From: Azolla caroliniana
Taxonomy: Eukaryota; Polypodiophyta
Length of the DNA: 64,000 bases
Reading direction: 5' to 3'
NCBI GenBank assembly: GCA_043228905.1
Contig: JBHGNT010000015.1
Span: forward strand, 18,290,001 to 18,354,000
The notes under the pieces are model-generated. The model saw nothing but the letters and a program-made list of their open reading frames with translations. It was not told where the DNA came from and did not search any database. Both the position numbers and the translations under genes were made by a program. Positions 42,895 to 55,163 of this stretch are shown here, one piece after another. Position 1 is the first letter of the stretch, and each line of letters opens with the position of its first letter.

Positions 42895-43065
42895 TTAAGT
42901 CAGGCTCCTGATGACAAAGGTTGTCAAACAGCGGGGCTCCGTTTGATAGAGTCGGGCTCCTTATTGATGTTGTCAGACAGCGGGGCTCCGTTTGACAGAG
43001 TCGGGCTCCTTACTGATGTTGTCAGACAGCGGGGCTCCTTTTGACAGAGTTGGGCTCCTGGTGAC
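42895..43065 (+). repeat. Right subterminal motif array, copy 2
   Basis: Same motif array as 41490-41672, with GTCGGGCTCC and GCGGGGCTCC variants. Confidence 0.75.
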
Positions 43066-43079
43066 AGACGCTGTCAGCT

Positions 43080-43482
43080 TTTTATCCATCTTGGACGGTG
43101 GAGATCGAACGCGCGCCATCAGCGGTGCGACCTGCACCGTCTCTCTCCGCGATTCCCTCACTTGCCCTCTTAAAATATTTGGCAGTAGTTAGTCACGAGG
43201 TTATGTTATGTATGTATGTTATGTTATGTTATGTTATGTTATGTATGTATGTATGTATGTATGTATGTATGTATGTATGTATGTATGTGATGTATGTATG
43301 TATGTGATGTATGTATGTATGTATGTATGTATGTATGTGATGTATGTATGTATGTATGTATGTATGTATGTATGTATGTTATGTATGTATGTATGTAAGT
43401 ATGTAAGTATGTATGTTATGTATGTATGTTATGTATGTATGTATGTAGAGTCTACTTATGATGCCAACCAAGTAAGTTGATG
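43080..43482 (+). repeat. MULE right terminal repeat plus long TATG microsatellite, copy 2
   Basis: Terminal repeat 43090-43195, then about 245 bp of TATG/TTATG/TGATG units (43203-43447) and TCTACTTATGATGCCAACC. The tract is over three times longer than in copy 1. Confidence 0.85.
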
Positions 43483-43527
43483 ATTAGGCAGGCTCTGTCA
43501 GCACCAGCAAAGTTATGTAGTGCAGGG

Positions 43528-43683
43528 GTTTTAGGGTTTAGCACAGAGACAAAGAGAACCAGATAGATTAGGGTTTAGCACAGAGGAAAAGAACAGAGAG
43601 AACTAGAGACAGAGACAGAGAGAACAGAGAGATTAGGGTTTAGCACAGAGGAAAAGAACAGAGAGAAGCAGAGACAGAGAGAG
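43528..43683 (+). promoter_or_regulatory. Leader of the GMP synthase gene with short tandem repeats
   Basis: Three copies of TTAGGGTTTAGCACAGAG in GA-rich repeats directly before the start codon. Probably 5' UTR. No clear TATA box is seen between here and the MULE end, so the promoter may extend into transposon sequence. Confidence 0.45.
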
Positions 43684-46600
43684 ATGGAGCAGGCTGTGAC
43701 GAAGCACAAAGGCAACGTGGTCGTCGTCCTCGACTATGGCTCCCAGTACACCCACCTCATCACCCGTCGCATCCGACAGCTCGGCGTCTGCTCCGTCTGC
43801 CTCCCAGGAACCTCCCCCCTCCCAACCATAGCCTCCTTCTCGCCATCCCTCATCATCCTCTCTGGTGGCCCTCACTCTGTGCATGAAGAAGGCTCCCCTT
43901 CTCCCCCCCATGGCTTCTTTGATTTCACCATAGCCAACCACATAACCGTCCTTGGTATATGCTATGGCCTTCAGCTCATCGTTAAGCTTCTTGGAGGTTC
44001 CGTTACCTCCGCAGATAGACAAGAATATGGTCGTATGGACGTTTCTCCTGTCAATTGTAGCGGTGACGTTGACCATGTTGCTTCTCGTCTCTTTGATGAT
44101 CCGATGTTTTGCGTTAGGCAGTCTGTGTGGATGAGCCATGGTGACGAGGCGGTTAAGCTTCCGGAAGGCTTCTCAGTGGTTTGTAAGAGTGTCCAAGGAG
44201 CAATTGCAGCGATTGAGAACCCCGGTATTGGTGTCTATGGCCTCCAATTCCACCCCGAGGTCATTTATATTTGGAGTGTTTTTTATGTTCCTATGAGATA
44301 GAGAGGTAGATAATGATAAGAGTAAGGTACCTTGAAGGGCGGAGTGCTGGATGGATGCATAGAATGATCGGTAGTACATGGATAGAGTGGTAGATACCAA
44401 TGTATAGAGTGAGTGTTAGATAGGTAATATGTAGATAGAGTGGTAGATACTAATGAGTCAAGTGAGTGTTAGATAGCTAATATGTAGATAGAGTGGTAGA
44501 TACCAATGTATAGAGTGAGTGATAGATATACAGCACGTACATAGAGTAATGCAGTGGTAGATACTGATGCATAGATTCATGGATACAATCTGTCGGAAAG
44601 GTCTAATATGACCTATGAGATATTCAGTTTCACCCTGAGGTCTGAGTTTTCATGAATAAGCATATATGCATTGAATCCCAATGTAGTGTATATAGTTGCA
44701 TTTGGATCTGGGTGCATGGGTTAGTATAAACATGGTACCTCATTGGGGTTTAGCAGTAATGTTGAAAGACAGATAGATATTTTATTAACAACCCATAGGA
44801 GACTGAGAGAGAGAGAGTCATGTGCTGCTTTTTTCAAATGGGATGTGTATTTTTTTTGTAGGTCACACATACAGTACATGGCATGGCTATATTGAAGCAC
44901 ATCATCTTTAAGCTAAGCGGAGTAGTGGCAGATTGGAAGCTACAAGATGTTCTTAATGAACAACTAGAGTTAATCCAGTCCACAATTGGGGATACTGCGC
45001 ATGCCATTTGTGCACTCTCTGGGGGTGTTGATTCAACAGTTGCAGCAACAATTGTCCACAAAGCCATTGGAGACCGCCTTCATTGTGTATTTGTCGACAA
45101 TGGACTTTTGAGGTAGTTATCCATGCTTCTTGTATTTTCTGGACTTTGTTCTGTTATATACATGCAAACATATTGTTTTAATATGCAATCAATAATAGGG
45201 CTTAGTGCTGGGACGATTTACATGTAAATGGATTTGTGCATGCACCATTCTGACAGCTATGCTCTGGACATAAATCTTATATTGTAATAAGAAGTTGATA
45301 ATGACGCTACAGATATGTCCGTTTGCATTTGAGTTGGACAAGAAGATATACGGCATATAAGTATTATAAAGGGCTTTATCCGTGCACAACCTGTATGGTA
45401 GCCTTAGTCTTAGTCTCCAGACACAAGGCCTAGGGTTTCTATGAAGGGTTTAGTCCGTCCATATAATCTGCGCAGCCATAGTCCTTGATTTTTGTACACA
45501 AGGCTTTTATGGAATATGGATTTGCAAAGGTTTGTATTTGCACACAATAGAGGTGGCTATCGTTTTTGTTAAAGAAACATGCTTTTGGTTAAATCAGGTA
45601 TAAGGAAAGAGAACGCGTTATGTCTACATTCAATAATGATCTTCATTTACCTGTCACTTGTGTTGATGCTTCGGAGGAGTTTCTTAGCAAGCTGAAGGGT
45701 GTTACTGACCCAGAGGAGAAGCGGAAAATCATTGGAAGCGAGTTTATTCATGTATTTGATAAGTTCTCTGTAGGAATAGAGGAAAAGCTGGGTATCAAGC
45801 CAAGTTTTTTAGTCCAAGGTACATTGTATCCTGATGTTATTGAGTCATGCCCGCCCCCTGGTAGTGGTAAAGGGCACTCTCATACCATCAAAAGTCACCA
45901 TAATGTTGGGGGCCTGCCAAAGGATATGAAGTTGAAACTTGTTGAGCCTTTGAAGTGGCTTTTCAAGGATGAGGTATTTATTGTCTAGTTTTAAAAACTT
46001 GAAAGAAATCATAGAAACTCCTTTATTTTGTTTCACATCTCTCTCTCAAAATTTTCTATGGAGCTTTTGTTGTATAATTGCAGGTAAGGCGATTAGGAGA
46101 GCTTCTAAATGTTCCTCAAGGCTTCTTGAAGCGCCATCCATTTCCTGGTCCTGGATTAGCCGTTAGGATAATGGGGGATGTCACTCAAGGGGATGCTTTA
46201 GAAACATTACGTCAGGTAATAATCTATTGTGTTCATCCCCGAGAAATCATCCTGTAAATGTGGGTTTAATATGTTATTTATATGAGTGCCCTTTATAGTC
46301 ATTTTTGTGCTTCTTCTAACATTGTTCTCGGTTTTGCTTCTATATTTGAGGACTCCGATTAATAACATATCTACTGAGCTAAATCTCTACCTAAATAACC
46401 CAAGGTTTCATTATGAGTGTCAGTGTACTTTTGAACTCAGCACTGTTATCTGATTCATCTTTTTATTTTTTTGCTTGTAAATTGATGGTATTCGATGAAT
46501 GTTTGCAGGTAGATGAAATTTTTATCAATTCTTTGAAGGATGCTGGCCTTTATGATTCGATTTGGCAAGCATTCGCTGTATTTTTACCAGTGAAGACAGT

Positions 46601-47032
46601 AGGCGTACAAGGGGACCGTCGAAGTCACTCAAATGCTGTGGCATTGAGGGCGATCACTAGTGAAGATGGAATGACCGCTGACTGGTATACATATAGATGT
46701 ATCTATATATAGCTACATTTACACTTACATATAGACATGTCTATATATAAAAATATATACGAACATAGTAATTTACATACACATATAGCTACATAAACAA
46801 ACACACAGAAAAATATATACGTTTATATTATGCATGTGTCTACATAATATAGATCTATGAATATATTTCTGGAAGATGTTTTAAGAGTGTTTTGGTATTT
46901 TGTGACAGGTATCAGTTTGACCCAAAATTTCTCGCAGAAGTGTCAGGGAAAATATGCAACAGTGTCCGGGGCGTCAATAGAATTGTTTATGACATAACCT
47001 CGAAGCCTCCGGCAACGGTAGAGTGGGAATGA
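43684..47032 (+). CDS. guaA: GMP synthase (glutamine-hydrolysing), 6 exons, 544 aa
   Basis: Converts XMP, ATP and glutamine to GMP in the last step of de novo guanine nucleotide synthesis, probably in the cytosol. Exons: 43684-44259, 44862-45112, 45598-45973, 46084-46215, 46509-46684, 46909-47032, all with GT-AG introns and a continuous frame. The glutaminase domain comes first: [11 protein letters not shown], nucleophile Cys93 in GICYGLQ, His190/Glu192 in LQFHPE. The ATP-pyrophosphatase domain has SGGVDS (residues 245-250). The C-terminal dimerisation domain has [13 protein letters not shown] and ends [17 protein letters not shown]. The length is as expected and no catalytic residue is missing. 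ATG 43684 is the first in frame after the leader. guaA is the bacterial symbol. Confidence 0.97.
44375..44585 (+). repeat. Minisatellite in GMP synthase intron 1
   Basis: About three copies of a ~67-bp unit containing AGAGTGGTAGATACCAATG, TATAGAGTGAGTG and TAGATAG, inside the first intron. Confidence 0.8.
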
Positions 47033-49629
47033 TAATTTACTCAGTATCTCGCACAAACAGTGAAAGCTCAGGAGAGTTTCCAGATAGTCTCATTCATGAC
47101 ATCTTACATTGTTTAACATAAAGGATTGAGGTTGTGTAAATGAATTCGCTATTCCTTTTTCCTTGTCCTGTTCACTTCTTGCAACACATAAAAACTTCCT
47201 TCGAGAGCCATATTGTCTGAAAACTCTCATATGAGCTTATTGGGTTAATCAATGACGATTATGTGGAAAGTATGTTATGCTTGTCAGTTTGGAGGGTACA
47301 GGTATTCTCATCCATTCATTCATTTCTTATTCAATGTCACATTAAGTTATCATATCTTGTTATCCACCAGAAACTTGTCCTTGTGACATGCAACTTATCA
47401 ACATATTTTCGCTACACATATTGGTCAGAGTGTAAAGCTTTAGACTGCCATCAATGTGAGTGCACTTTAACCTCGAAGAGCATAACATTGTGAAGTGGTC
47501 CAGTACAATCTTCATACATGGTGCTTCTATGCATGCATGTATGGTAGTCTATCCCATAGTATGAACCATACACATCATACGTGCATTCCCATTCGAGTAT
47601 GTTTCAATAATTCGAGTACGGTAAACACCCTTGAAGTTATTATAAGGTAAAACGTTTGTATTCATTATTATTATAAGGTAAAACATTTTTTTTTTAAGGC
47701 AAGAAAGTTAAGGTAAAAAATGTAAAAACAAAACATAGGCATGATTTTATAACATACACATTCGTAATGAATATTTGCAAATGCATTTGAGTATGTTATG
47801 TACTATTGTGTATCCTAGTTTTCTTTAGTATCTAAACCTGCTATCATTCTTCTGGATAGAATGACTTGGGTGTCATTCTTGTACTACAATGATGACAATT
47901 CTCTGCTTTTATAGTTTATTTTTGCGGAGTGATTCTTGGAGAATAATAATCCCATACAGGTTGAGAACTTATCAGTTTGAGAAATATAGCAATTTTTTAA
48001 TGGATAACTAAAATAAAAAGAGGTTCTGTATAAAGATTGTGGATGCTTTAAAGATACTACAAGGAGTTTCCACCCAAATCTTAGTGGGTTGCATATTGTT
48101 TTCCTTTGTTGTTAGTGTATGTTTGCTAACTCTTCGAATGTAACACAAAAGTCATTGAATAAACTATACCAAATTGTGTGTGCAATTAATAGATCTTATG
48201 ATGAAACCTGAAAATAATAGCAATATGAACAATTAATGTGCTACGACATCCAACGTACACACTTGAGGCTTTTAACAAAAATGTGAAACATCGACATACT
48301 ACTTATCTATGTCATTACATGTACGTGGAAATAAAAAGCGATTTAATGTAGAGATCCAGCAAAAAAGGTATTAACAGGACATGCCATATTTCATCAAGTA
48401 TTTTGAAATGCCAAGTTTATACATGTATATTTGGGTTTTGGTTCCCTTCCAATATACCCTCGTCAACATCAATTTGGCACATATCCATCCACCTTCATTC
48501 TTTTTTTGAATGAATAAAGCATGATTGATGAAGAAAAGGGAAAGTTCTCCACGTATCTTGGCTATTTACACCACATGATGTGTCAAGCTTCCTCGCAACC
48601 CTTCTCATTCATATCCCCCATTCCCAGCAAGCGCAAATGTTGCAATAGGTGACACATATTGCATTGCTATGTTAGCAACTTTTTTTTCTTTCAAAAAGAT
48701 ATCCTTTCATTAGTATAAACAATTTACATGCTTTTGATTCCTATGTGATTGACGAAGGAAATAACCATTTTGGTGGGTAAAAGTGCCATAAAGGAGTGCC
48801 ATTCTTGGAGGTCATAAGTGGAGTGGTTGTCCACGAAGTACGAAACTGATGGTGTTGAGCGGCTTTATCGTCAGAATCTTCAACAATACAATCCCATTGA
48901 CCCTTCAAAGTATGAACCATGTCGAATATGTTAGCATCTTTTGACATACATCGAGTTAATAATCTCATTAATTGTATGCTCATGGGCTGATTTGCTGCCA
49001 TGTCGGCAACAAATCAGCATCAGTTTGTCAATAGATTGCAACAGTAGATATGTAATTGCATGTTTCAACAAACAACTAGTTAAGTAAGTAACGAGGGCGA
49101 TGTTTTGGCGAGTATAAACACTTGATAGGAATATGCACGGCCTCCGATTTTGTAGATGTGTGAGCATTGTTCAACAAAGTTGTGCGAGTTACGGGTTAAG
49201 GTTTCATAAATCACCACCCGAGGCTACGTGCCATGGTTCCATTAATCAAGCACTTCAACGTAAAACTCAAACAAGGAACACACACAAACACATTACATAT
49301 AATTTACAGCCCTACAAGGAACACACACACTATAATTTACAAGACCTATAAGGGGCAAAAAAAGTGTCTGCTCTGTTTTAAGGAGCTGCTTTTTCTCTTT
49401 ACTTTTTTAGCTACTCTGTTTTTCTCTCTTCTCTCTTCTTCTTCTTCTTTTTATGTGTGTGTTTTTTTCTATTACTCTTGTTTCTTCTTCCCTGCTCTGC
49501 CTTTGAATAACCTGTCTTTCTGTCTTTCTTATCTACTGTTCTTTTGTTTCTGTATGTTTCCACCATAAAAGTCAGAAGGAAGGAAGAAATTCTCTCTTCC
49601 TCTCCCCCCTCCCTCTTCTCTTCACAGCT
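47033..49629. other. Intergenic region between GMP synthase and the ACAD gene
   Basis: AT-rich and mostly featureless. The first few hundred bases should be the GMP synthase 3' UTR. 49360-49629 is strongly pyrimidine-rich (CTTCTT, CTCCCCCC) and probably the 5' UTR of the next gene. Minus-strand frame 49001-48741 (86 codons) has no recognisable domain. Confidence 0.6.
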
Positions 49630-52600
49630 ATGGCTTCTCCTACCCTGCTCCCCTCTGTTCCTTCAGCTCACAGATTCAATGAAGTAGCTCTTCTGGCTTA
49701 TCTTCAAGATACAGTTGTAGGATTTCCTCCTCCCCCTGCTACGATCAGAGTATCCCAGGTGATCCCAAATCTCTTTACCGAAGTCTTTCTTTTCCTTTTC
49801 TCTTCGTTTTTTACCTTCATCCGTTCTATATATTCAGCTTTTTGGATCAACACAAACACTGCACACACAGACACCCTTAACATAATCAAAGAAAACAATC
49901 ATGAACGATCAAAAAAACCAAAGAATCAAAGATGTTATTATTTTTACTCAGGATTTGTTAATGCTATATGCCAATGAATACACAATCGACGAATCAATGA
50001 ATGATAGAATCAAACATGTTAAGCTGGATGCGTAATTTGTTAATGTTTAGAGGGTATCTAAATGTCTGGGATAATCCCATATTTGTCGATTCAGAGACCT
50101 ATGAAAGATATGTATTTCGATCTACAATTAATAATGTTTGATGGGTTTCTAATGAATGATCCTATATTTAACGAGTCAGAGATGTAAGATATTTTTAAAC
50201 ATATGAAGTTTGATGCATACTTGGTTAATTTTTAGAGGGTTTGTAATGAAGTTTGACAAGTTCTATTTTTGTTTTAGCTATCAATTATGAGATTTTTCAC
50301 CATGTAGCACTTAACTCTATCTTCGCATACTGACCAAATTTTAAAGGATAAGAGCATACCAAATTTCTTCTTTTAGATATTAACGTCAAGAAAAAAGATA
50401 AATATTTCAAGTATATCTAACAGATTTCAAATTACTAGAGCGTACCATATTTTGTTGGCTTATCATATAATGTAGAGACAAATATCTGATTGTCTATGAT
50501 ATATATTTAGACCTTTTCAATATAAATACTAACGTATCATATTTGAGTTTTGATACAGTTTGGACATGGACAATCAAACCCTACGTTCTTGCTTGAAGTG
50601 GAATATAATAGCAATATTTCTCGTTATGTACTTCGTAAAAAGCCTCCTGGAAAGCTGTTGCAATCAGCACATGCAATAGAAAGAGAGTATCAGGTAGTCA
50701 TTATCTTAATCTCATCATCAATGATTTTTTTTTTTCTCTTTTCTTATTCATAATGAGATCTATGTTACATTAGGTGATTGCTGCATTAGGTGCTAAAACA
50801 GATGTTCCAGTGCCCAAGGTCTATTGTATCTGCAATGATTCAAGCATTATTGGTACCCCTTTCTATGTGATGGAGTTTATGCAGGGGCGTATATTCACAG
50901 ACCCTGGTTTGAAGGTACTTCTAACAACAAACGTTGCAATGTTATTTTGGACAACTATGTTTTGCATTGCAGATGGTTAATTGTTTTGGCACGTTGTATA
51001 GGATTTGAATCCTGGTGAACGATCAAGAATATATAGTGCCATTACTAAAACATTAGCTTCAATTCATAAAGCAAATGTTGATGCTATTGGGTTGAGCAAG
51101 TATGGACGCAAAGAAAATTATTGCAGACGGCAGGTTTACCATCACTTTTTACCTTCTTATTTTTTGTCTTGCCTGGCAATTAAGTTTTCATGTTAAATTA
51201 TACTTTTTGTCTGAACACTTATTGGCATATATGGTATCTTTTCTAGGTTGAAAGATGGTCTAAACAATATTTGGCTTCGGCAGGCGAAGGGAAATCTAGT
51301 CTTGACTCTGCTATGTTAAATCTCATATCATGGTTGAAGGAACATATCCCTGCTGAAGATGGGCAAATAGGATTCAGGACTGGTCTTGTCCATGGGGATT
51401 TTCGAATAGACAATCTTGTTTTCCATCCGATCGAGGTTTAACTTTTCATTTTCTTAGAGAAAAAGATGTTGTTTTGAAATGGAGCCTGTCCCATTTTGCC
51501 TCCTTTTTTACTTCTGAATAATATCCCTTTTTTTATCATGTTCTTGCTCCTCAATGATATCTGGCATATTTAATCTCTTTTGTTTGCTTCAGAATGAAAT
51601 TATCCTGCCATATTTGATCCCTTTTAATTTTTAATTTTGCTTCTCTGAAATGATATCGTCGATTTTTATCTCTTTGTTTCTCTTTCTTCCCCAGGCACGT
51701 GTCATCGCAGTCTTAGATTGGGAGCTCTCAACATTGGGTAACCAAATGTCAGATCTTGCCTATAGTTGCTTGGTAACTTCAAAATTGATCACTTATTCTG
51801 CATATTTTTTGCTAGTTTTAATTTTCTTCCTCAAGATAAGCTAACCTTTCTGCCGAAACAAATCTACAGCCTTATGTTATCAACAATAATGAGAGTCCAG
51901 GACCTTCTTTTTATGGTTTTAGTGGTGGATCTACACCTGAAGGCATTCCACCTCAAGAACAATACCTTGCAGATTACTGTGCTGCTGCAGTAAGTATTCG
52001 AGAATGCATAAATGTTCCTCTAAGAAACTTGGTTTTTCTTATACCTAGCCTTATCTATTTGTTTTTGTGGCTGATCTTGAAGGGAGTGCCTTGGCCAGGA
52101 GATACTTTTAAATTTTATGTAGCTCTCTCGCTCTTCCGTTTAGCTGCCATTTCAGCTGGGGTGTACTTACGATATTTACAAGTAAGTTCTATGAAGCTTC
52201 TTAACTCTAGAAACTGAATATGTTTATGTGTCTTTCTCTTTTTATCTATCTCTTTTAAGTTTATCAAACAGACACTCATTAAGTATTTCTTGATTGAACT
52301 TGTGAAAAATTAACAGCATGTATGCTGATATTCTATATGGATATCACAGTTTATACATATATTGTGTCACATGTAGAAGGAAATCAACCATAGGGGCATT
52401 AGGAATACTTACGTTATTACCTGGAATCTTACATATTGATAATTGTTTCATGAAATGGGGATATTTGAACTTCTAGATTGCTGCCATTTCATTATCCTTT
52501 TGAAATTGTGTTTGCTCTAACTAAAGTTTACTTGCTTACATGGCCGAATAATGGATAAAATTGTACAAATTCAAATTTTTTTACTATTATCCATTTTGGA

Positions 52601-55163
52601 TGATCTAGGAAGATTGTGCTATTTTATATAATGTCTTTTATCTTCCAGCTATAAAATGCTGTATTCCCATCATTGGATTCTATATAATTTGCTTGTGTAT
52701 GTCAGGTTCTAGTAATAGTAGGTATATTAGGTTTCCATATCCCGGGCTTGTAAACATCTTTTTCTTTACATAATCAACTTACCCTAGTGGTGAACTATTA
52801 GATTATCAACATAAGGCTTTGAGTTCAAAGGCTGACTTTCACGCATCTTCATTACACCATATATTTTTTCCTGATTTACTACTGTCTTTGACAGGGTAAT
52901 GCATCCGGAGGCAAAGGTACAGAAGCTGCTGGTGCATTTTCACGTTACCTCACTGCTCTTGCCATGAAGATCATAGAACAGAACTCCTTGATTCCACCAA
53001 TGCCGCCTCAGCGAGAATCAGGTACGAATCCCCAAATGCAAAACCCATTTTGTAGGGCAGAACATCTGACAATGAAAATAAATCTGATCAGTTCTATAAT
53101 AAACATATGCAGGAGGTGCACAGACATCTGGTACAGAGATGATGGATTTAAGGGGATTTGGACCTTCTGCTAGGGTTGAAATTCTAATAAAAAAACTACA
53201 TAAGTTCATGGATGTCTTTATCTATCCTAATGAAGCAAAACTAATGGCACGTGCCAATTCAAATGAGCGCTGGACCATACATCCACTTGAGGAGGAGCTT
53301 AAAGCAAAGGCCAAGGCAGAAGGCCTTTGGAATTTATGGATACCAGTAAGCTTTAAATGTGGCGTCTCTCTTTTAAAATGATCTCTTGTAAGTTTTTTTT
53401 CCCCAATTAAAACAACTGTTCTTGCAGGTTGACAGTGCAGCACTAGCATCAAAAGTATTGTCTGTTCATGGAAAACATGAAGGAAATCTTCTTGGAGCTG
53501 GGTTGAGTAATCTTGAGTATGCACATTTATGTGAGATAATGGGACATTCCCTGTTAGCACCACAAATCTTTAATTGCAATGCTCCTGATACAGGCAACAT
53601 GGAGGTAAGACTGAGATTTTCAGGAATTTGTTTGGTTACTAGGTGCTATATGACATATTTCCATAATATATAGGTTCTTCTGAGATATGGAAGCCCAGAA
53701 CAACAAAGGACTTGGTTAAAGCCATTGTTGGAAGGTACCATTCGGTCTGGATTTGCTATGACAGAGCCGGATGTGGCATCCTCAGATGCAACAAACATTG
53801 AATGCTCCATCCAAAGGTCAGTATGCATATTCTTTCTTGCTTGGAAATGAAAATATTTTCATAAAGATTGTGCAAAGTCATTAGGTTTCTTGTGCAATTA
53901 CCAGACAAGGAGACGTTTATGTCATTAACGGACATAAGTGGTGGACTAGTGGGGCCATGGATCCACGATGCAAATTATTGATTGTAATGGTGAGTAAAGG
54001 TTCCTTTTTTACCAGCTTTTCAAAACTTTATTGTGTTTTAATTTCACCATAAGTTGGTTATTATGTTTGAGAAACAGGGTAAGACTGATAGAACAGCTGC
54101 ACTACACAAGCAACAATCCATGATCTTGGTGACAAAAGATGCTCCTGGTGTTCAAATAGTTAGACCATTAACTGTATTTGGCTACGATGATGCTCCTCAT
54201 GGTCATGCCGAGATTGTGTTTAACAATGTCCGTGTGCCAGCAACAAACATTCTTCTTGGAGAAGGTCGTGGTTTTGAGATTGCCCAGGTATTCTTCTTGG
54301 ATAATGTACATGTAGTGTTCATATATAAAGAGAATTATATGTATCAATGACATGTCTTACAACCAGGGAAGGCTAGGTCCAGGAAGGCTCCACCATTGTA
54401 TGCGTCTTGTTGGGGCTGCAGAACGTGGAATTGAGCTAATGAAAAAAAGAGCTTTGGAGAGGGTTGCCTTCAAACGACCTCTAGCTTTTCATGGAGCTTT
54501 TGCGGCATTGCTTGCTGAGGTGCGAGGCAATAAAAAACTTACCAAGGGATAAAAACACCAAAAAATACTCCTAACTTGTTGCCTCTAGAGAGGTGTATTC
54601 CTGTAAATATCCAACAAGTTATGGATACTTTTTATTGTTTGCCCTAATAATAGCCACCAATATCACTTTCTTATCTGATTCTATGTGTAAATTAAATTTG
54701 ATACGAATATTTCCTTTCTTTTTGCCAAGTGCCGTTTGGAGATCGAGCAATCAAAATTGCTTGTGCTAAATGCAGCCAACCAGCTTGATCTTCATGGGAA
54801 TGTGGTAGCAAGAGGAGCAATTGCTATGGCGAAGGTAAATTTTTGATAGGGTAGTTTTATATAAGTGTCAAGTTTGCACTTTGTATTCACTCATAAAGCA
54901 CTAAAAGCATAACCAGAGTCTCTTTACATACTTGTAATTGAAAATGATATGGATCTTTGTAATTTTTCTAGGTAGCGGCTCCTCGTATGGCATTGAAAGT
55001 ACTTGATGCTGCCATACAGACACATGGTGCAGCTGGAGTAAGTTCTGATTTTGTGTTAGCATACTTATGGGCAGCTGCTCGGACACTTCGGATTGCTGAT
55101 GGTCCCGATGAAGTACATCTCCAAACTATAGCAAAGATCGAGTTGAAAAAAGCAAAGTTGTAG
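49630..55163 (+). CDS. IBR3: IBR3/ACAD10-11-type acyl-CoA dehydrogenase with kinase-like domain, 17 exons, 815 aa
   Basis: Exons: 49630-49758, 50559-50693, 50774-50914, 51002-51133, 51247-51435, 51695-51772, 51870-51989, 52083-52181, 52895-53021, 53113-53345, 53428-53604, 53674-53816, 53905-53989, 54078-54287, 54367-54519, 54730-54834, 54972-55163; all GT-AG, phases consistent. The N-terminal half is aminoglycoside-phosphotransferase-like: [10 protein letters not shown] (228-230 = HGD) and [11 protein letters not shown] (Asp 250). The C-terminal half is acyl-CoA dehydrogenase: [39 protein letters not shown]. The last residues AKL fit a PTS1 peroxisomal signal. Arabidopsis IBR3 has this architecture and acts in peroxisomal indole-butyric acid to auxin conversion. 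That role here is by family. Confidence 0.95.

Larger units (their letters stand above)
41904..43482 (+). repeat. Tandem duplication of the MULE 3' part, copy 2
   Basis: Sequence from GCGAATTGTAGGGATCAAAG onward repeats the interval starting about 40033 through the right terminal repeat and microsatellite to the CCAACCAAGTAAGTTGA junction. Copy 2 lacks the solo LTR. Both copies end with the same 11 bases after the motif, so the repeat unit ends there. Confidence 0.9.

Noticed and set aside
44260-44301. GMP synthase exon 1 reading on to 44301
   Set aside because: This extension is intron. The conserved HPEVTHT is formed by splicing 44259 to 44862.
48741-49001. 86-codon minus-strand ORF
   Set aside because: No domain, no splice partners, and placed in the AT-rich gap between two plus-strand genes.
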